A stretch of DNA of 13,935 nucleotides, taken from the NCBI GenBank assembly GCA_003599475.1, contig QZKK01000200.1:1-13935 (forward strand), in the 5' to 3' direction. This document shows positions 1 through 10,384 of the stretch, in pieces. The notes under the pieces are model-generated. The model was not told the origin of the DNA and searched no databases. It saw only the letters and a program-made list of their open reading frames with translations. This DNA is from Desulfobacteraceae bacterium (lineage in GTDB: Bacteria > Desulfobacterota > Desulfobacteria > Desulfobacterales > SURF-15). The first letter of the stretch is position 1; every line of letters starts with the position of its first letter. Made by a program: the position numbers and the translations under genes.

Positions 1-93
1 CGCCGCCGTCAACGTCGTCTTACCATGGTCGATGTGCCCGATCGTCCCTACATTCACATGCGGCTTGGTCCGCTGAAACTTCTGCTTCGCCAT
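1..93 (-). CDS. tuf: Elongation factor Tu, N-terminal fragment (runs off the left edge)
   Basis: EF-Tu is the GTPase that delivers aminoacyl-tRNA to the ribosomal A site. Only the first 31 codons are in the window. They read [19 protein letters not shown] and continue with HIDHGKTT, the G1/P-loop of EF-Tu (GHxDHGKT at about residues 19-26). EF-G would instead have an AHIDAGKTT loop after a different N-terminus, so this is tuf and not fusA. The ATG is supported by an AAGGAG Shine-Dalgarno sequence six bases upstream. It follows rpsG after 123 bases. The other window edge holds the C-terminus of a tuf gene, so the genome probably carries two tuf copies flanking this cluster. Partial only because the window ends. 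Confidence 0.95.
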   Translation of the reverse strand, partial: MAKQKFQRTKPHVNVGTIGHIDHGKTTLTAA

Positions 94-138
94 CTCGCAC
101 TCCTTCCGCAGCACCTTCAAATTAGAGGTCTCAGGTTT

Positions 139-154
139 TCCCGCCTCAGCGGGA
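139..154 (-). repeat. Small GC-rich hairpin in the rpsG-tuf spacer
   Basis: The 123-base spacer between rpsG and tuf (94-216) has no gene. It holds a perfect 6-bp stem, TCCCGC and GCGGGA, around a four-base loop (139-154). A second 8-bp inverted repeat lies at 159-166 (GGTTTCAG) and 198-205 (CTGAAACC). TCAGGTTT also recurs directly at 131-138 and 156-163. Neither hairpin is followed by a U-run on the transcribed strand, so there is no convincing intrinsic terminator. The repeats look like decayed dispersed intergenic sequence. Confidence 0.4.
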
Positions 155-216
155 TTCAGGTTTCAGAATTCTGCTCCCCCGAGCCGGCACCCGACACCTG
201 AAACCAGGCAACTCAA

Positions 217-708
<492 letters not shown>

Positions 709-814
709 TTATAATGAATGATGGAAAGCCGGAATGTCGGAAAAACGGGTTTCGCGGAATTCATTCTTTCATATCCTGAATCTTGTTGTCCCCCATTCCA
801 TTGTTCCAGGTCAG

Positions 815-1186
<372 letters not shown>

Positions 1187-1277
1187 AAAGTAATTTCCTT
1201 CCTGATTCTACCCTTGCTGCGCCCGATCTCGAAACACGATCTCAAAGCACAAAATGGTACATTACAAAAACTGAAAC

Positions 1278-1304
1278 AGTATATTGAAAATCAATGCTTG
1301 TCAA
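1278..1304 (-). promoter_or_regulatory. Candidate sigma70-type promoter for rpsL-rpsG-tuf
   Basis: In the AT-rich 168-base rpoC-rpsL spacer the minus strand has a perfect -35 hexamer, TTGACA (1299-1304). It is followed by TATACT (1278-1283, five of six consensus bases) at a short 15-base spacing, or by the weaker TACTGT at 17 bases. It would give an untranslated leader of roughly 80-90 bases before rpsL. No strong terminator is visible between the rpoC stop and this site, so readthrough from rpoBC probably also feeds rpsL. The call rests on hexamer matches alone. Confidence 0.45.
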
Positions 1305-1354
1305 TTGTTATTTTATCTTCTTTTATCCTGTTTTCCCCGGGTGAAACATCCGGC

Positions 1355-4300
1355 TCAAGCTACGTCCACGGCTGCATCGTGATATTCGGGAAACCCCGTT
1401 CCCGCCGGGATGAGCCGCCCCATGATCACGTTTTCCTTCAGCCCCCGGAGATAATCCTTGGAGCCCTGGATGCTGGCATCCGTCAGAACTTTTGTGGTTT
1501 CCTGGAAGGATGCGGCCGATATGAAGCTCTCCGTGCTGAGAGAAGCCTTTGTGATGCCGAGGATCAACGGTTCGGCGACCGCGGGTTTTCCTCCGGCTTC
1601 GATCGCTTTCAGGTTTGCTTCCTCGAATGCGACCCGATCGACCTGTTCCTCGACAATGAAGTCGGTATCTCCCACATCCAGCACCTTCAGGCGCCGCATC
1701 ATCTGACGGACGATGATTTCGATATGTTTGTCGTTGATGCGGACCCCCTGGAGGCGGTAGACCTCCTGCACTTCGTCCACCAGGTACTTGGCCAGGGCGA
1801 CTTCTCCCTTGATCGTCAGGATGTCCTGAGGGTTCGCGGCCCCGCCGATGAGGGGTTCGCCGGCACGGACGTAATCCCCTTCATAGACGTTGATGTGCTT
1901 GCCGCGCGGGATGAGATACTCCCGCTTTTCGCCCACGTCTACGGGGGTCACCGTCACTTTCTGCTTTCCTTTTTTGGTCCCTTTGGCAATCGAGACGTAT
2001 CCGTTGATTTCACTGAGAATCGTCGTATCCTTCGGCTTTCTCACCTCGAAGAGCTCTGCGACCCTCGGAAGACCGCCGGTGATGTCTTTGGTCTTTGTGG
2101 TGGCCCGGGGCAGCTTGGCGATCACGTCTCCTGCTCGCACATCATCGCCCTCTTCGACCATGAGAATGGCCCCCACCGGAAGGATGTACCGCGCCATTCC
2201 CTCCGACTCCGGCAGCTTGGCCGTTTTTCCTTCCGCATCCTTGATGGAGATCCTGGGCCGGATCTCGGTTCCCTTGTAATCGATGATGGTCCGACTCGAC
2301 ATTCCGGTTACCGAATCGACCTTTTCCTGCATCGTCCGTCCCGGAGCGATATCGCCGAATTTCACCGTTCCGGCCACTTCCGAAATGATGGGAGTCGTGA
2401 AGGGGTCCCAGACGGCGAGCAACTCACCGGGTTCGACGTTTTGTCCGTCCTGGATCAGAAGGTGGGCTCCGTAGATGACCGGAAACCGCTCTCGTTCTCT
2501 TCCGGCTTCGGTGACGATGGCGAATTCTCCGCCCCGTCGATTCATGACCACGTTCTGATCCTCCGCATTGCGAACGATATGGATTCCGTCGAACTTGACG
2601 GTTCCCCCGAATCGCGCCCGGATATCGGCCTGTTCGACCCGGCGGCTTGCGGTTCCACCGATGTGAAAGGTCCGCATGGTCAGCTGCGTGCCCGGCTCGC
2701 CGATCGACTGGGCGGCCAGAATTCCTACGGCCTGTCCGATTTCGATGAGCCGTCCGTGGGATAGATCGCGGCCGTAGCACTTGGCGCAGATGCCGTGTCT
2801 CGTTTTACAGGTCAGTACCGAACGGATCTTGACTTCGGTAATCCCCAGATCCTGGATCCGTTCGACGGCCGACTCGTCGATCTCTTCTGCGGCTTTGACG
2901 ATGACCTCTTCGGAGAAGGGATCCTTGATGTCCTCGAGCGCCGTGCGCCCCAGAATCCGCTCATCCAGCCGCTGAATCACCTCGCCGCCTTCCATCAGCG
3001 GCTCCACTTCGATTCCGAACATGGTGCCGCAATCCTCTTCCATGACGACGCAGTCCTGGGCCACATCGGCCAGCCTGCGGGTCAGGTATCCGGAGTTGGC
3101 CGTCTTGAGTGCGGTATCCGCAAGCCCTTTCCGGGCGCCGTGGGTGGAGATGAAGTACTGAAGAACGGACAGCCCTTCGCGGAAATTGGCGGTAATCGGG
3201 GTTTCGATGATCTCTCCGGACGGTTTGGCCATCAGGCCGCGCATGCCGGCAAGCTGGCGCATCTGATCCTTGCTTCCTCTGGCTCCGGAGTCCGCCATCA
3301 TATAAATCGGATTGAACCCCTCCTTCGAATTGAATGTCGATTTGGAGGCCCCGCCCTTTTTCTCCGTGATATCCTTTTGCGCCTGAGCCTTCATGGCCTC
3401 CATCATCTCGTTGGCCACATCGTCGGTTGCCTTGGCCCAGATGTCGACCACCTTGTTGTATTTTTCGCCTTGCGTAATCAACCCCTCGGTGTATTGACGC
3501 GCGATTTCGGTCACCTGGCTCTCGGCCTCTTTCAGGATCTGCCATTTTTTGCCCGGGATGATCATGGCATCGATGGAGATCGAAAGCCCGGCCATGGTGG
3601 AATAGTGATATCCCAGATCCTTGAGCCGGTCGGAAAGAATGACCGTCGCTTTGGCGCCGAGGTTCCGGTAGGCATAATCGATCAGGTTCCGAAGCGACCC
3701 TTTTTCCATCACCTTGTTGATGAGGCTGAAGGGAATCTCCGGACGCTTTTCGATGATCTGGAAGATGTGGAACCCGTCTTCCGAACCGACCACCTCGCTG
3801 ATGCCTCCCTGTTCGACGGAAAAGATCTTGTCCAGATCCAAGTCCTGCACCCGGAAAACACGCTGGAACTCCTCCTTTCTCAACAGCCCCAACATGCCCC
3901 CGATGGCCTTGTCCGGGCTTTCGGAACGGGCATCGACCATTTCCAGGAAATCGGCCCCTTTGCGGATCTCGGCAAGAATCGATTTTGCGCTTTCCCGATC
4001 GGAGACCCGGATGTGGCGCATGAGCATGAGATGGTCTTTCGGAACGATCTCCCACAGGAGCACACGGCCGACGGTCGATTTGACCCGCTCTCCGCCCATG
4101 CGAAGCGTAATCCTCGCGTGCAGATCGACCACCCCCGAATCGTATGCGCACCGAACTTCTTCCGGAGTCGAGAAAATATTCCCCGTCCCCCTGACCCCTT
4201 CCACCTCCCGGGTCATGTAGTAGATCCCCAATACGATGTCCTGAGTCGGAATGATTGTTGGGGAGCCGTTTGCCGGAGAAAGGATGTTGTTGCTGGAGAG

Positions 4301-5752
4301 CATGAGCACCCGGGCTTCGATCTGGGATTCGACCGACAGCGGAATGTGCACGGCCATCTGATCCCCGTCGAAGTCGGCGTTGAATGCCGTGCAGACCAGC
4401 GGGTGGAGCCGGATCGCTTTCCCTTCGATGAGAATCGGTTCGAAGGCCTGCACGCCCAGCCGGTGCAATGTGGGGGCGCGGTTGAGCATCACCGGATATT
4501 CCCGGACCACTTCATCGAGTGTATCCCAGACCTCCGGGGTCTCTTTTTCCACCAGTTTTTTGGCGCTTTTAACCGTCGAAACCAGCCCCTTCTGTTCCAG
4601 ACGGTAGTATACGAAGGGTTTGAAGAGCTCGAGCGCCATCTTCTTGGGCAGCCCGCACTGATGAAGTCTCAAGGTCGGGCCGATGGTAATCACCGTACGG
4701 CCGGAATAATCGACGCGCTTGCCCAGAAGGTTCTGACGAAATCTTCCCTGTTTGCCTTTGAGCGTATCGCTTAAAGACTTCAGCGGCCGCTTGTTGGTGC
4801 CCGTGATGACGCGGCCGTGACGCCCGTTGTCGAAGAGGACATCGACCGATTCCTGAAGCATCCGTTTTTCGTTTCGAACGATGATGTCCGGCGCTTTCAG
4901 GTCGATCAGGCGGTTGAGCCGGTTGTTCCGGTTGATTACCCGCCGGTAGAGATCGTTTAAGTCCGACGTTGCAAACCTTCCGCCTTCCAGCGGAACCAGG
5001 GGTCGAAGGTCCGGCGGCAGCACCGGAATCACGTCCATGATCATCCATGCCGGATTGACTCCGGAGCGCCTGAACGCATCCACGATCTTCAAGCGTTTGG
5101 AGAGCTTCTGCCGTTTTGCGGTGGAACCGGTTTCGCGGATTTCGCTTTTCAGCTCTTTATAGACGGTCTCCAGATCCATCGTTTCGAGCAGCCTCTTAAC
5201 AGCCTCGGCCCCGATTCCCGCCTCGAATTTCGACCCGTACAGCTCCAGCGCCTCGCGGTACTTTTCCTCCGTAAGCAACTGGCATCGCGTAAGCGGCGTA
5301 TCCTTGGGATCGACGACGATGAAGCTGTCGAAATAGAGAACCTTTTCCATATTTTTGAGCGTCAGATCCAGCACATTGCCGATCTTGCTCGGAAGGCTTT
5401 TTAAAAACCAGATGTGGGAAACGGGGGTGGCCAGTTCAATATGCCCCATCCGCTCCCTCCGCACCTTGGATTGGATGACCTCGACACCACATTTTTCACA
5501 GATGACCCCGCGGTGTTTCATCCTCTTGTATTTGCCGCAGTTGCATTCATAATCCTTGGTCGGCCCAAAGATCTTGGCACAAAAAAGCCCCTCTCTTTCC
5601 GGTTTGAACGTCCGGTAATTGATGGTTTCCGGTTTCTTGATCTCCCCGTGGGACCACTGCCGGATCTGTTCCGGGGAGGCCAAGGCGATCTGGACGGCCT
5701 TAAACCGCCTGGGATCTGTCGGTTTGGCAAAAAAGTCGTATATCGTGTCCAA
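1355..5752 (-). CDS. rpoC: RNA polymerase subunit beta' with embedded parvulin-like domain
   Basis: This is the catalytic beta' subunit of RNA polymerase, 1465 residues (E. coli 1407). The N-terminal zinc ribbon has Cys70, 72, 85 and 88. The Mg-binding NADFDGD motif places Asp460, 462 and 464 at exactly E. coli numbering. Numbering then shifts by +94: the second zinc site is Cys908, 982, 989, 992, and the trigger-loop His (TMRTFHIGG) is His1030. Most of the shift is an insertion of about 100 residues (573-672) between IVPK and IPFSLINK, described separately. The trigger loop carries a Gram-negative-style SI3-like insertion. The C-terminus ends RLIPAGTGF plus a short tail. The start codon is TTG: no in-frame ATG lies nearby, the conserved N-terminus ([14 protein letters not shown]) begins right after it, and AAGGAG (5759-5764) lies six bases upstream. 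It follows rpoB by 12 bases, filled entirely by that ribosome binding site and spacer, so the two are co-transcribed and probably translationally coupled. Confidence 0.98.
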   Translation of the reverse strand: MDTIYDFFAKPTDPRRFKAVQIALASPEQIRQWSHGEIKKPETINYRTFKPEREGLFCAKIFGPTKDYECNCGKYKRMKHRGVICEKCGVEVIQSKVRRERMGHIELATPVSHIWFLKSLPSKIGNVLDLTLKNMEKVLYFDSFIVVDPKDTPLTRCQLLTEEKYREALELYGSKFEAGIGAEAVKRLLETMDLETVYKELKSEIRETGSTAKRQKLSKRLKIVDAFRRSGVNPAWMIMDVIPVLPPDLRPLVPLEGGRFATSDLNDLYRRVINRNNRLNRLIDLKAPDIIVRNEKRMLQESVDVLFDNGRHGRVITGTNKRPLKSLSDTLKGKQGRFRQNLLGKRVDYSGRTVITIGPTLRLHQCGLPKKMALELFKPFVYYRLEQKGLVSTVKSAKKLVEKETPEVWDTLDEVVREYPVMLNRAPTLHRLGVQAFEPILIEGKAIRLHPLVCTAFNADFDGDQMAVHIPLSVESQIEARVLMLSSNNILSPANGSPTIIPTQDIVLGIYYMTREVEGVRGTGNIFSTPEEVRCAYDSGVVDLHARITLRMGGERVKSTVGRVLLWEIVPKDHLMLMRHIRVSDRESAKSILAEIRKGADFLEMVDARSESPDKAIGGMLGLLRKEEFQRVFRVQDLDLDKIFSVEQGGISEVVGSEDGFHIFQIIEKRPEIPFSLINKVMEKGSLRNLIDYAYRNLGAKATVILSDRLKDLGYHYSTMAGLSISIDAMIIPGKKWQILKEAESQVTEIARQYTEGLITQGEKYNKVVDIWAKATDDVANEMMEAMKAQAQKDITEKKGGASKSTFNSKEGFNPIYMMADSGARGSKDQMRQLAGMRGLMAKPSGEIIETPITANFREGLSVLQYFISTHGARKGLADTALKTANSGYLTRRLADVAQDCVVMEEDCGTMFGIEVEPLMEGGEVIQRLDERILGRTALEDIKDPFSEEVIVKAAEEIDESAVERIQDLGITEVKIRSVLTCKTRHGICAKCYGRDLSHGRLIEIGQAVGILAAQSIGEPGTQLTMRTFHIGGTASRRVEQADIRARFGGTVKFDGIHIVRNAEDQNVVMNRRGGEFAIVTEAGRERERFPVIYGAHLLIQDGQNVEPGELLAVWDPFTTPIISEVAGTVKFGDIAPGRTMQEKVDSVTGMSSRTIIDYKGTEIRPRISIKDAEGKTAKLPESEGMARYILPVGAILMVEEGDDVRAGDVIAKLPRATTKTKDITGGLPRVAELFEVRKPKDTTILSEINGYVSIAKGTKKGKQKVTVTPVDVGEKREYLIPRGKHINVYEGDYVRAGEPLIGGAANPQDILTIKGEVALAKYLVDEVQEVYRLQGVRINDKHIEIIVRQMMRRLKVLDVGDTDFIVEEQVDRVAFEEANLKAIEAGGKPAVAEPLILGITKASLSTESFISAASFQETTKVLTDASIQGSKDYLRGLKENVIMGRLIPAGTGFPEYHDAAVDVA
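3737..4036 (-). other. Parvulin/PpiC-type prolyl isomerase-like domain inserted in RpoC (residues 573-672)
   Basis: The flanking RpoC sequence aligns with ordinary beta' ([13 protein letters not shown] before, [13 protein letters not shown] after). The stretch between has no counterpart in E. coli beta'. It follows the parvulin pattern: a first strand RHIRV with the conserved His (His580); a helix [19 protein letters not shown], very like the EKLALDLLEQIKNGADF helix of E. coli PpiC; then [13 protein letters not shown] in place of the usual (C/D)PSxxxxGGDLG; then a helix and [19 protein letters not shown], matching the closing GxISxPVxTxFGYHIIxV strands with the second conserved His (His662). 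The usual Cys/Asp is Ser612 and the usual GGDLG Asp is Met620, so isomerase activity may be reduced or lost while peptide binding could remain. The assignment is by eye against remembered family sequences. The insertion is in frame, with no frameshift and unchanged codon style. Confidence 0.85.
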
Positions 5753-5758
5753 AATCTT

Positions 5759-5764
5759 CTCCTT
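5759..5764 (-). promoter_or_regulatory. Ribosome binding site fixing the TTG start of rpoC
   Basis: AAGGAG lies directly after the rpoB TAA stop (5765-5767) and six bases before the TTG at 5750-5752. There is no other start candidate between the rpoB stop and the conserved RpoC N-terminus, so this site decides the TTG start. Confidence 0.85.
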
Positions 5765-8700
5765 TTATCTTTCTTCTTCGAGCAACGAGACATTCAGCCC
5801 CAGGCTCTGCAACTCCTTGGTCAGGACCCGGAAGGATTCGGGAATACCCGGTTCGAGAACGTTTTGACCTTTCACGATCTTCTCGTACATACGGGTTCTT
5901 CCGGCCATATCGTCGGATTTGACGGTCAGGAATTCCTGGAGCGCATGTGCCGCCCCGTAGGCTTCCATGGCCCAGACCTCCATTTCTCCCAGCCGCTGGC
6001 CTCCGAATTGCGCCTTTCCGCCGAGCGGTTGCTGTGTGACCAGGGAATAAGGTCCGATGGAGCGGGCATGGATCTTGTCGTCGACAAGGTGATGCAGTTT
6101 CAGCATGTACATCGTGCCCACGGTGATTTTTCCTTCAAACGGTTCTCCGGTTCTCCCGTCATACAAAACGGCCTGCCCGGTCCGTTCGAATTCCGCCTCC
6201 TCGAGAAGCGTTTTGATCTCATCTTCCTTGGCCCCGTCGAATACGGGGGTGGCCATGTGCACCCCTTCGCGGTACTCTTTGGCGAACGCCTTCAATTCGG
6301 ACTCCTCGAGTTTGTCGATCATTTTTCCGGTCGGGGAGCCGGAAAAAATCGTTTTCATCTTCTTGCGAAGCTCGCGCATCTTATTTTCTTCAACCAGCCG
6401 GTTGATCTGCTCTCCGAGCCCTTTTGCGGCCCGGCCCAGATGGATTTCGAGAATCTGACCGACATTCATTCGGGAAGGAACCCCCAGAGGATTCAGCACC
6501 ATGTCCACCGGGGTGCCGTCCTCGAAGTAGGGCATGTCTTCCTGCGGCAGGATCCGCGAAACCACCCCTTTGTTGCCGTGGCGGCCGGCCATTTTGTCGC
6601 CAACGGAAAGCTTCCGCTTCATGGCAACATAGACCTTTACCATCTTGATGACCCCCGGCGGCAGATCGTCTCCTCTTTCGTACCGGCTCACCTGATTTTC
6701 GAATGCCAGCCGGCTCAACTCGCATTGGTTGCGGTAAAGCTCGAGGATTTCGTTCATCTGTTCGGTTGCTTTGGGGTCAGTCAGGACCAGTGTCTCGAGC
6801 TGAGAAAGCGGCACATCGGTCAACGATTCGGCCGTAATCTTTTCTCCTTTGGCCACCAGGACTTTCTTTCCCTTTTTAACCCCGGTCTCGGTGGTTTTTC
6901 CCACCAACAGACGCATCACATGCTCGCGCGCCAGGTTCTCGCAGACTGAAAGCTCGTCGTCCCGGTCCTTTTCGAGCTGGGCGATCTCCTCGTCTTCGAT
7001 CTCGCGGACCCGGTCGTCTTTTTCGATTCCTCTCCTGGAGAATACCTTCGCGTCGATGACGATTCCCTCGACTCCGGGCGGAACCCGCAGGGAGGTGTCT
7101 TTGACATCGCCGGCTTTCTCTCCGAAAATGGCCCGAAGCAGCTTCTCTTCAGGAGAGAGCTGCGTCTCCCCCTTGGGGGTGATTTTACCCACCAGAATGT
7201 CGCCGGGAACCACCTCGGCTCCGAGACGAATGATACCGCTTTCATCGAGGTCCTTCAGCGCTTCTTCCCCCACATTGGGGATGTCGGGGGTGATCTCCTC
7301 TTTCCCGAGCTTGGTATCGCGAGCGACCACTTCAAATTCCTCGATGTGAACGGAGGTGTAGACTCCGTCTCGGACCAGACGCTCGCTGACCAGGATGGAG
7401 TCTTCGAAATTGTACCCGCCCCACGGCATGAAAGCCGCAGTGACGTTCTTGCCCAACGCCAGTTCTCCCCGATCGGTCGCCGGTCCGTCGGCGATGATTT
7501 CACCGGCTTTGACAAACTGCCCCTTTTTTACCACCGGGCGGTGATTGAAGCAGGTGTTCTGGTTTGAGCGGATAAATTTCGAGAGGCTGAAGATGCTGAC
7601 CGGCTTCTGCTGCTTCCCATCCGGCTTCCCGTCCGAAAGGTCGTGCTTGAGCACGATGCGGGAAGCATCGACGGAGACCACTTCCCCGTCCCGATCGGCC
7701 ACGATGGCGACCCCGGAATCCTTGGCGACCACCTTCTCGATTCCGGTACCCACAAGGGGAGCTTCACTCTTCATCAGCGGCACCGCCTGCCTTTGCATGT
7801 TGGATCCCATCAGGGCGCGGTTCGCGTCATCGTGCTCCAGAAACGGAATCAGCGAGGCGGAAACGCTGACCAGTTGATTCGGCGATATGTCCATCAGCTC
7901 GATCTCATCCCGATTGACCATCATGAATTCCCCGCCGACTCTCGAGGTGACCAGGGCGTTTACAAACTGCCCCTTTGCATCGACCGGAGCGTTGGCCTGT
8001 GCAATCGGATGGTTCTTTTCTTCAAAGGCGCTCAAGAATCTGACATCGTTTCCCACCTTGGCTTCTTTGACCACCCGGTAGGGGGTTTCGATGAAACCGT
8101 AGTCATTGACCCTCGCGTAGGTTCCAAGCGAAACGATCAGGCCGATATTGGGACCCTCGGGGGTTTCGATGGGGCAGATTCTCCCGTAATGGGAAGGGTG
8201 AACGTCTCTGACTTCGAACCCGGCGCGTTCGCGGGTAAGCCCCCCCGGCCCCAGCGCACTCAGTCGTCGTTTGTGCGTGGTTTCCGAAAGCGGATTGGTC
8301 TGATCCATGAACTGGCTGAGCTGGCTGGTTCCGAAAAACTCCTTGACGACGGCGGAAACCGGTTTTGGATTCACCAGATCGTGAGGCATCAGCGCATCGA
8401 CTTCTTGCAGGCTCATCCGTTCTTTGATGGCGCGCTCCATCCGGACGAGTCCGATCCGATACTGGTTCTCGAGGAGTTCTCCGACCGCCCGCACCCGCCG
8501 GTTGCCCAGGTGGTCGATATCGTCCACCGGTCCCTGGGTGTCTCTGAGCGCCACCAGGGTTTTGGCGGTAAGCAGGATGTCTTCCTTTCGAAGGGTCGTA
8601 ACCGCCACAGGGGTTTCCACGCCGAGACGGAGATTGATTTTGAGCCGTCCGACACCGGAAAGATCGTAGTGGGAGGATTTGAAAAACAGATGGTCCAGAA

Positions 8701-9874
8701 ACTCCTGAGCGACCTCCGGAGTCGCCGGATTGCCGGGTCGAAGACGCCTGTAGATTTCGATCAGGGCATCCTGTTTGTTATCGACCTTGTCCTGCAGAAG
8801 CGTTTTTCGGATGGAATCGGAGCTGGTCACCCCGTCGATAAAAAGCAGGTCGAACTGATTGATGCCGGCTTCCTTCAGTTTCCCAAGTGCGGCCTCATCG
8901 ACGGTATCTCCTGATTTGATCAGCGGCTCCTCCGTTTTGGGGTCCGGGATCGTGTAGGCAAAGACCCGGTCGATCACTTCTTCCGAGCCGACCGGCACCA
9001 TATCGAGATTGCTGGTGCTGAGCTGGCGAATGGCGCGCTTGGTGAAGATGCGCCCTTTTTTTACGACCACCTCCCCCGTTGCGGGATCTTTGATGTCCCG
9101 GCTCGCCCGCTGCCCCTTGAGGTGTTCCTCCGTGAACTTCTTGAAAAAACGCTTCCCCTCGACGACGATGGTTTCGGTCTGGTAGAAATAGGTCAGCAGG
9201 TCCTCGGTGGTGTATCCGAAGGCTTTGAAGAGAAGAGTAACCGGAAATTTCCGCCTCCGGTCGATTCGGATGTAGACGATATCCTTCGGATCGACCTCCA
9301 TATCGATCCATGAACCCCGAACGGGGATGATTCGGGAGGCATAGATCACCTTGCCGCTGGTGTGGGTTTTTCCCTTGTCATGATCGAAAAAGACACCCGA
9401 AGAACGATGGAGCTGGCTGACCACCACCCGCTCCGTGCCGTTGATGATGAAGGTCCCCTTATCGGTCATCAGGGGGATCGTACCGAAATAAATCTCCTGC
9501 TCTTTGATGTCCCGGATGTTGGATACCCCGGTCTCCTTTTCGATATCGTAGACCACCAGCCGGACGGTAATCCTTACCGGCAGCTCATAGGTCATGCCTC
9601 GGTGGATGCACTCCTCGACCGTGTGCTTCACTTCTCCGAATCGATAAGAGACAAACTCCAGGGAGGCGCTCCCGGTGAAATCCTTGATGGGAAATACGGA
9701 CTTGAACACCGCCTGCAATCCGATTTCTTCCCGTTTTTCCGGGGGGACATCGATCTGCAGAAAACGCCGATACGATTCCCGCTGCATTCCGATCAGATCC
9801 GGAATCTCTACGATTTCCTCGATCCTACCGAAGTTTTTCCGAATGCGTTTATTGGCCATTGGCAAGACTGACAT
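5765..9874 (-). CDS. rpoB: RNA polymerase subunit beta
   Basis: This is the beta subunit of RNA polymerase, 1369 residues (E. coli 1342). Recognisable blocks in order: the N-terminal lobe ([13 protein letters not shown]); the rifampicin region [15 protein letters not shown] from residue 517 on, with His534, Arg537 and Ser539 corresponding to E. coli His526, Arg529 and Ser531, all wild type; [30 protein letters not shown]; the [14 protein letters not shown] active-site segment with Lys1094 and Lys1102 (E. coli Lys1065/Lys1073); and the C-terminal clamp-contact block [13 protein letters not shown]. The segment before GDKMAG is longer than in E. coli, which accounts for most of the extra length (offset +8 at the Rif site, +29 at the Lys pair). 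The first ATG (MSVLPMANK) is chosen because GGAG lies five bases upstream; the next ATG, five codons in, lacks a ribosome binding site. It lies 100 bases after rplL. Confidence 0.98.
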   Translation of the reverse strand: MSVLPMANKRIRKNFGRIEEIVEIPDLIGMQRESYRRFLQIDVPPEKREEIGLQAVFKSVFPIKDFTGSASLEFVSYRFGEVKHTVEECIHRGMTYELPVRITVRLVVYDIEKETGVSNIRDIKEQEIYFGTIPLMTDKGTFIINGTERVVVSQLHRSSGVFFDHDKGKTHTSGKVIYASRIIPVRGSWIDMEVDPKDIVYIRIDRRRKFPVTLLFKAFGYTTEDLLTYFYQTETIVVEGKRFFKKFTEEHLKGQRASRDIKDPATGEVVVKKGRIFTKRAIRQLSTSNLDMVPVGSEEVIDRVFAYTIPDPKTEEPLIKSGDTVDEAALGKLKEAGINQFDLLFIDGVTSSDSIRKTLLQDKVDNKQDALIEIYRRLRPGNPATPEVAQEFLDHLFFKSSHYDLSGVGRLKINLRLGVETPVAVTTLRKEDILLTAKTLVALRDTQGPVDDIDHLGNRRVRAVGELLENQYRIGLVRMERAIKERMSLQEVDALMPHDLVNPKPVSAVVKEFFGTSQLSQFMDQTNPLSETTHKRRLSALGPGGLTRERAGFEVRDVHPSHYGRICPIETPEGPNIGLIVSLGTYARVNDYGFIETPYRVVKEAKVGNDVRFLSAFEEKNHPIAQANAPVDAKGQFVNALVTSRVGGEFMMVNRDEIELMDISPNQLVSVSASLIPFLEHDDANRALMGSNMQRQAVPLMKSEAPLVGTGIEKVVAKDSGVAIVADRDGEVVSVDASRIVLKHDLSDGKPDGKQQKPVSIFSLSKFIRSNQNTCFNHRPVVKKGQFVKAGEIIADGPATDRGELALGKNVTAAFMPWGGYNFEDSILVSERLVRDGVYTSVHIEEFEVVARDTKLGKEEITPDIPNVGEEALKDLDESGIIRLGAEVVPGDILVGKITPKGETQLSPEEKLLRAIFGEKAGDVKDTSLRVPPGVEGIVIDAKVFSRRGIEKDDRVREIEDEEIAQLEKDRDDELSVCENLAREHVMRLLVGKTTETGVKKGKKVLVAKGEKITAESLTDVPLSQLETLVLTDPKATEQMNEILELYRNQCELSRLAFENQVSRYERGDDLPPGVIKMVKVYVAMKRKLSVGDKMAGRHGNKGVVSRILPQEDMPYFEDGTPVDMVLNPLGVPSRMNVGQILEIHLGRAAKGLGEQINRLVEENKMRELRKKMKTIFSGSPTGKMIDKLEESELKAFAKEYREGVHMATPVFDGAKEDEIKTLLEEAEFERTGQAVLYDGRTGEPFEGKITVGTMYMLKLHHLVDDKIHARSIGPYSLVTQQPLGGKAQFGGQRLGEMEVWAMEAYGAAHALQEFLTVKSDDMAGRTRMYEKIVKGQNVLEPGIPESFRVLTKELQSLGLNVSLLEEER

Positions 9875-9910
9875 AATATCTCCAAAAACTTTGTTTGATC
9901 CGGAGCAGAT

Positions 9911-9948
9911 GAAGCGGGATAAAACAGAACCTCATTTCATCCCGCTTC
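9911..9948 (-). promoter_or_regulatory. 14-bp hairpin in the rplL-rpoB spacer (attenuator or RNase processing site)
   Basis: In the transcribed RNA the arms at 9935-9948 and 9911-9924 form a continuous 14-bp stem: ten Watson-Crick pairs from GAAGCGGGAU with AUCCCGCUUC, one G-U pair and three A-U pairs, closing a loop of about ten bases. No U-run follows, so it is not a standard intrinsic terminator. In E. coli the same spacer carries an attenuator and an RNase III cleavage hairpin that lower rpoBC relative to rplJL; this hairpin sits in the equivalent place and may act likewise (inference). Confidence 0.6.
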
Positions 9949-9974
9949 CGTGAGCATAACCGCTCCAAATCCGC

Positions 9975-10355
9975 TTACTTCATTTCGACCTGGGCGCCTG
10001 CGGCTTCCAGTTGTGCTTTGATCTTTTCCGCTTCTTCCTTGGGCACCCCTTCCTTTACCGGCTTGGGCGCCTCGTCGACCAGCGCTTTGGCATCTTTCAG
10101 ACCCAGCCCGGTGATCGCCCGCACCTCTTTGATCACCTGAATCTTCTTGTCGCCTGCGGTTGTGAGAATGATGTCGAATTCGGTCTTTTCTTCCGCCGCC
10201 GCAGCCTCCTGCGCCGGCATCGCGGCCATCATCGCCATGGGGGCGGCCGCTGAAACGCCGAATTTATCTTCCAGTTCCTTGACGAGCTCTGAAAGCTCCA
10301 GCACCGTCATGTTCGCAATAAAATCGATCACATCCTGTTTGGATATATCCGCCAT
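9975..10355 (-). CDS. rplL: 50S ribosomal protein L7/L12 (bL12)
   Basis: L7/L12 forms the multicopy stalk that recruits and activates translational GTPases. The 126-residue product has the N-terminal dimerisation domain ([20 protein letters not shown]), an Ala/Met-rich hinge ([20 protein letters not shown]) and the C-terminal factor-binding domain ([18 protein letters not shown], then [20 protein letters not shown]). The start is ATG 10353-10355, with GGAGG (10364-10368) eight bases upstream. A GTG five codons earlier is in frame but overlaps that ribosome binding site, so it is rejected. It follows rplJ by 29 bases, the usual pairing with L10, to which L7/L12 dimers bind. Confidence 0.98.
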   Translation of the reverse strand: MADISKQDVIDFIANMTVLELSELVKELEDKFGVSAAAPMAMMAAMPAQEAAAAEEKTEFDIILTTAGDKKIQVIKEVRAITGLGLKDAKALVDEAPKPVKEGVPKEEAEKIKAQLEAAGAQVEMK

Positions 10356-10384
10356 TTTATCTTCCTCCACTTCTCAAGATTCGT

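Noticed and set aside
1..93. Left-edge fragment as the start of fusA, expected after rpsG
   Set aside because: The P-loop is GHIDHGKTT after a [17 protein letters not shown] start, which is EF-Tu; EF-G has AHIDAGKTT in a different context.
1325..1354. Terminator after rpoC
   Set aside because: Only a 4-bp CCGG/CCGG stem is present and the following sequence is A-rich without a U-run on the transcribed strand.
2961..4151. 396-codon minus-strand frame overlapping rpoC in another phase, considered as evidence of a frameshift near the inserted domain
   Set aside because: The main rpoC frame is continuous and conserved throughout, including both sides of the insert; the alternate frame has no similarity to a known protein.
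5414..8914. Plus-strand open frames of 511 and 423 codons opposite rpoB and the rpoB-rpoC junction
   Set aside because: Same reasoning: shadows of rpoB/rpoC with no family resemblance or ribosome binding context.
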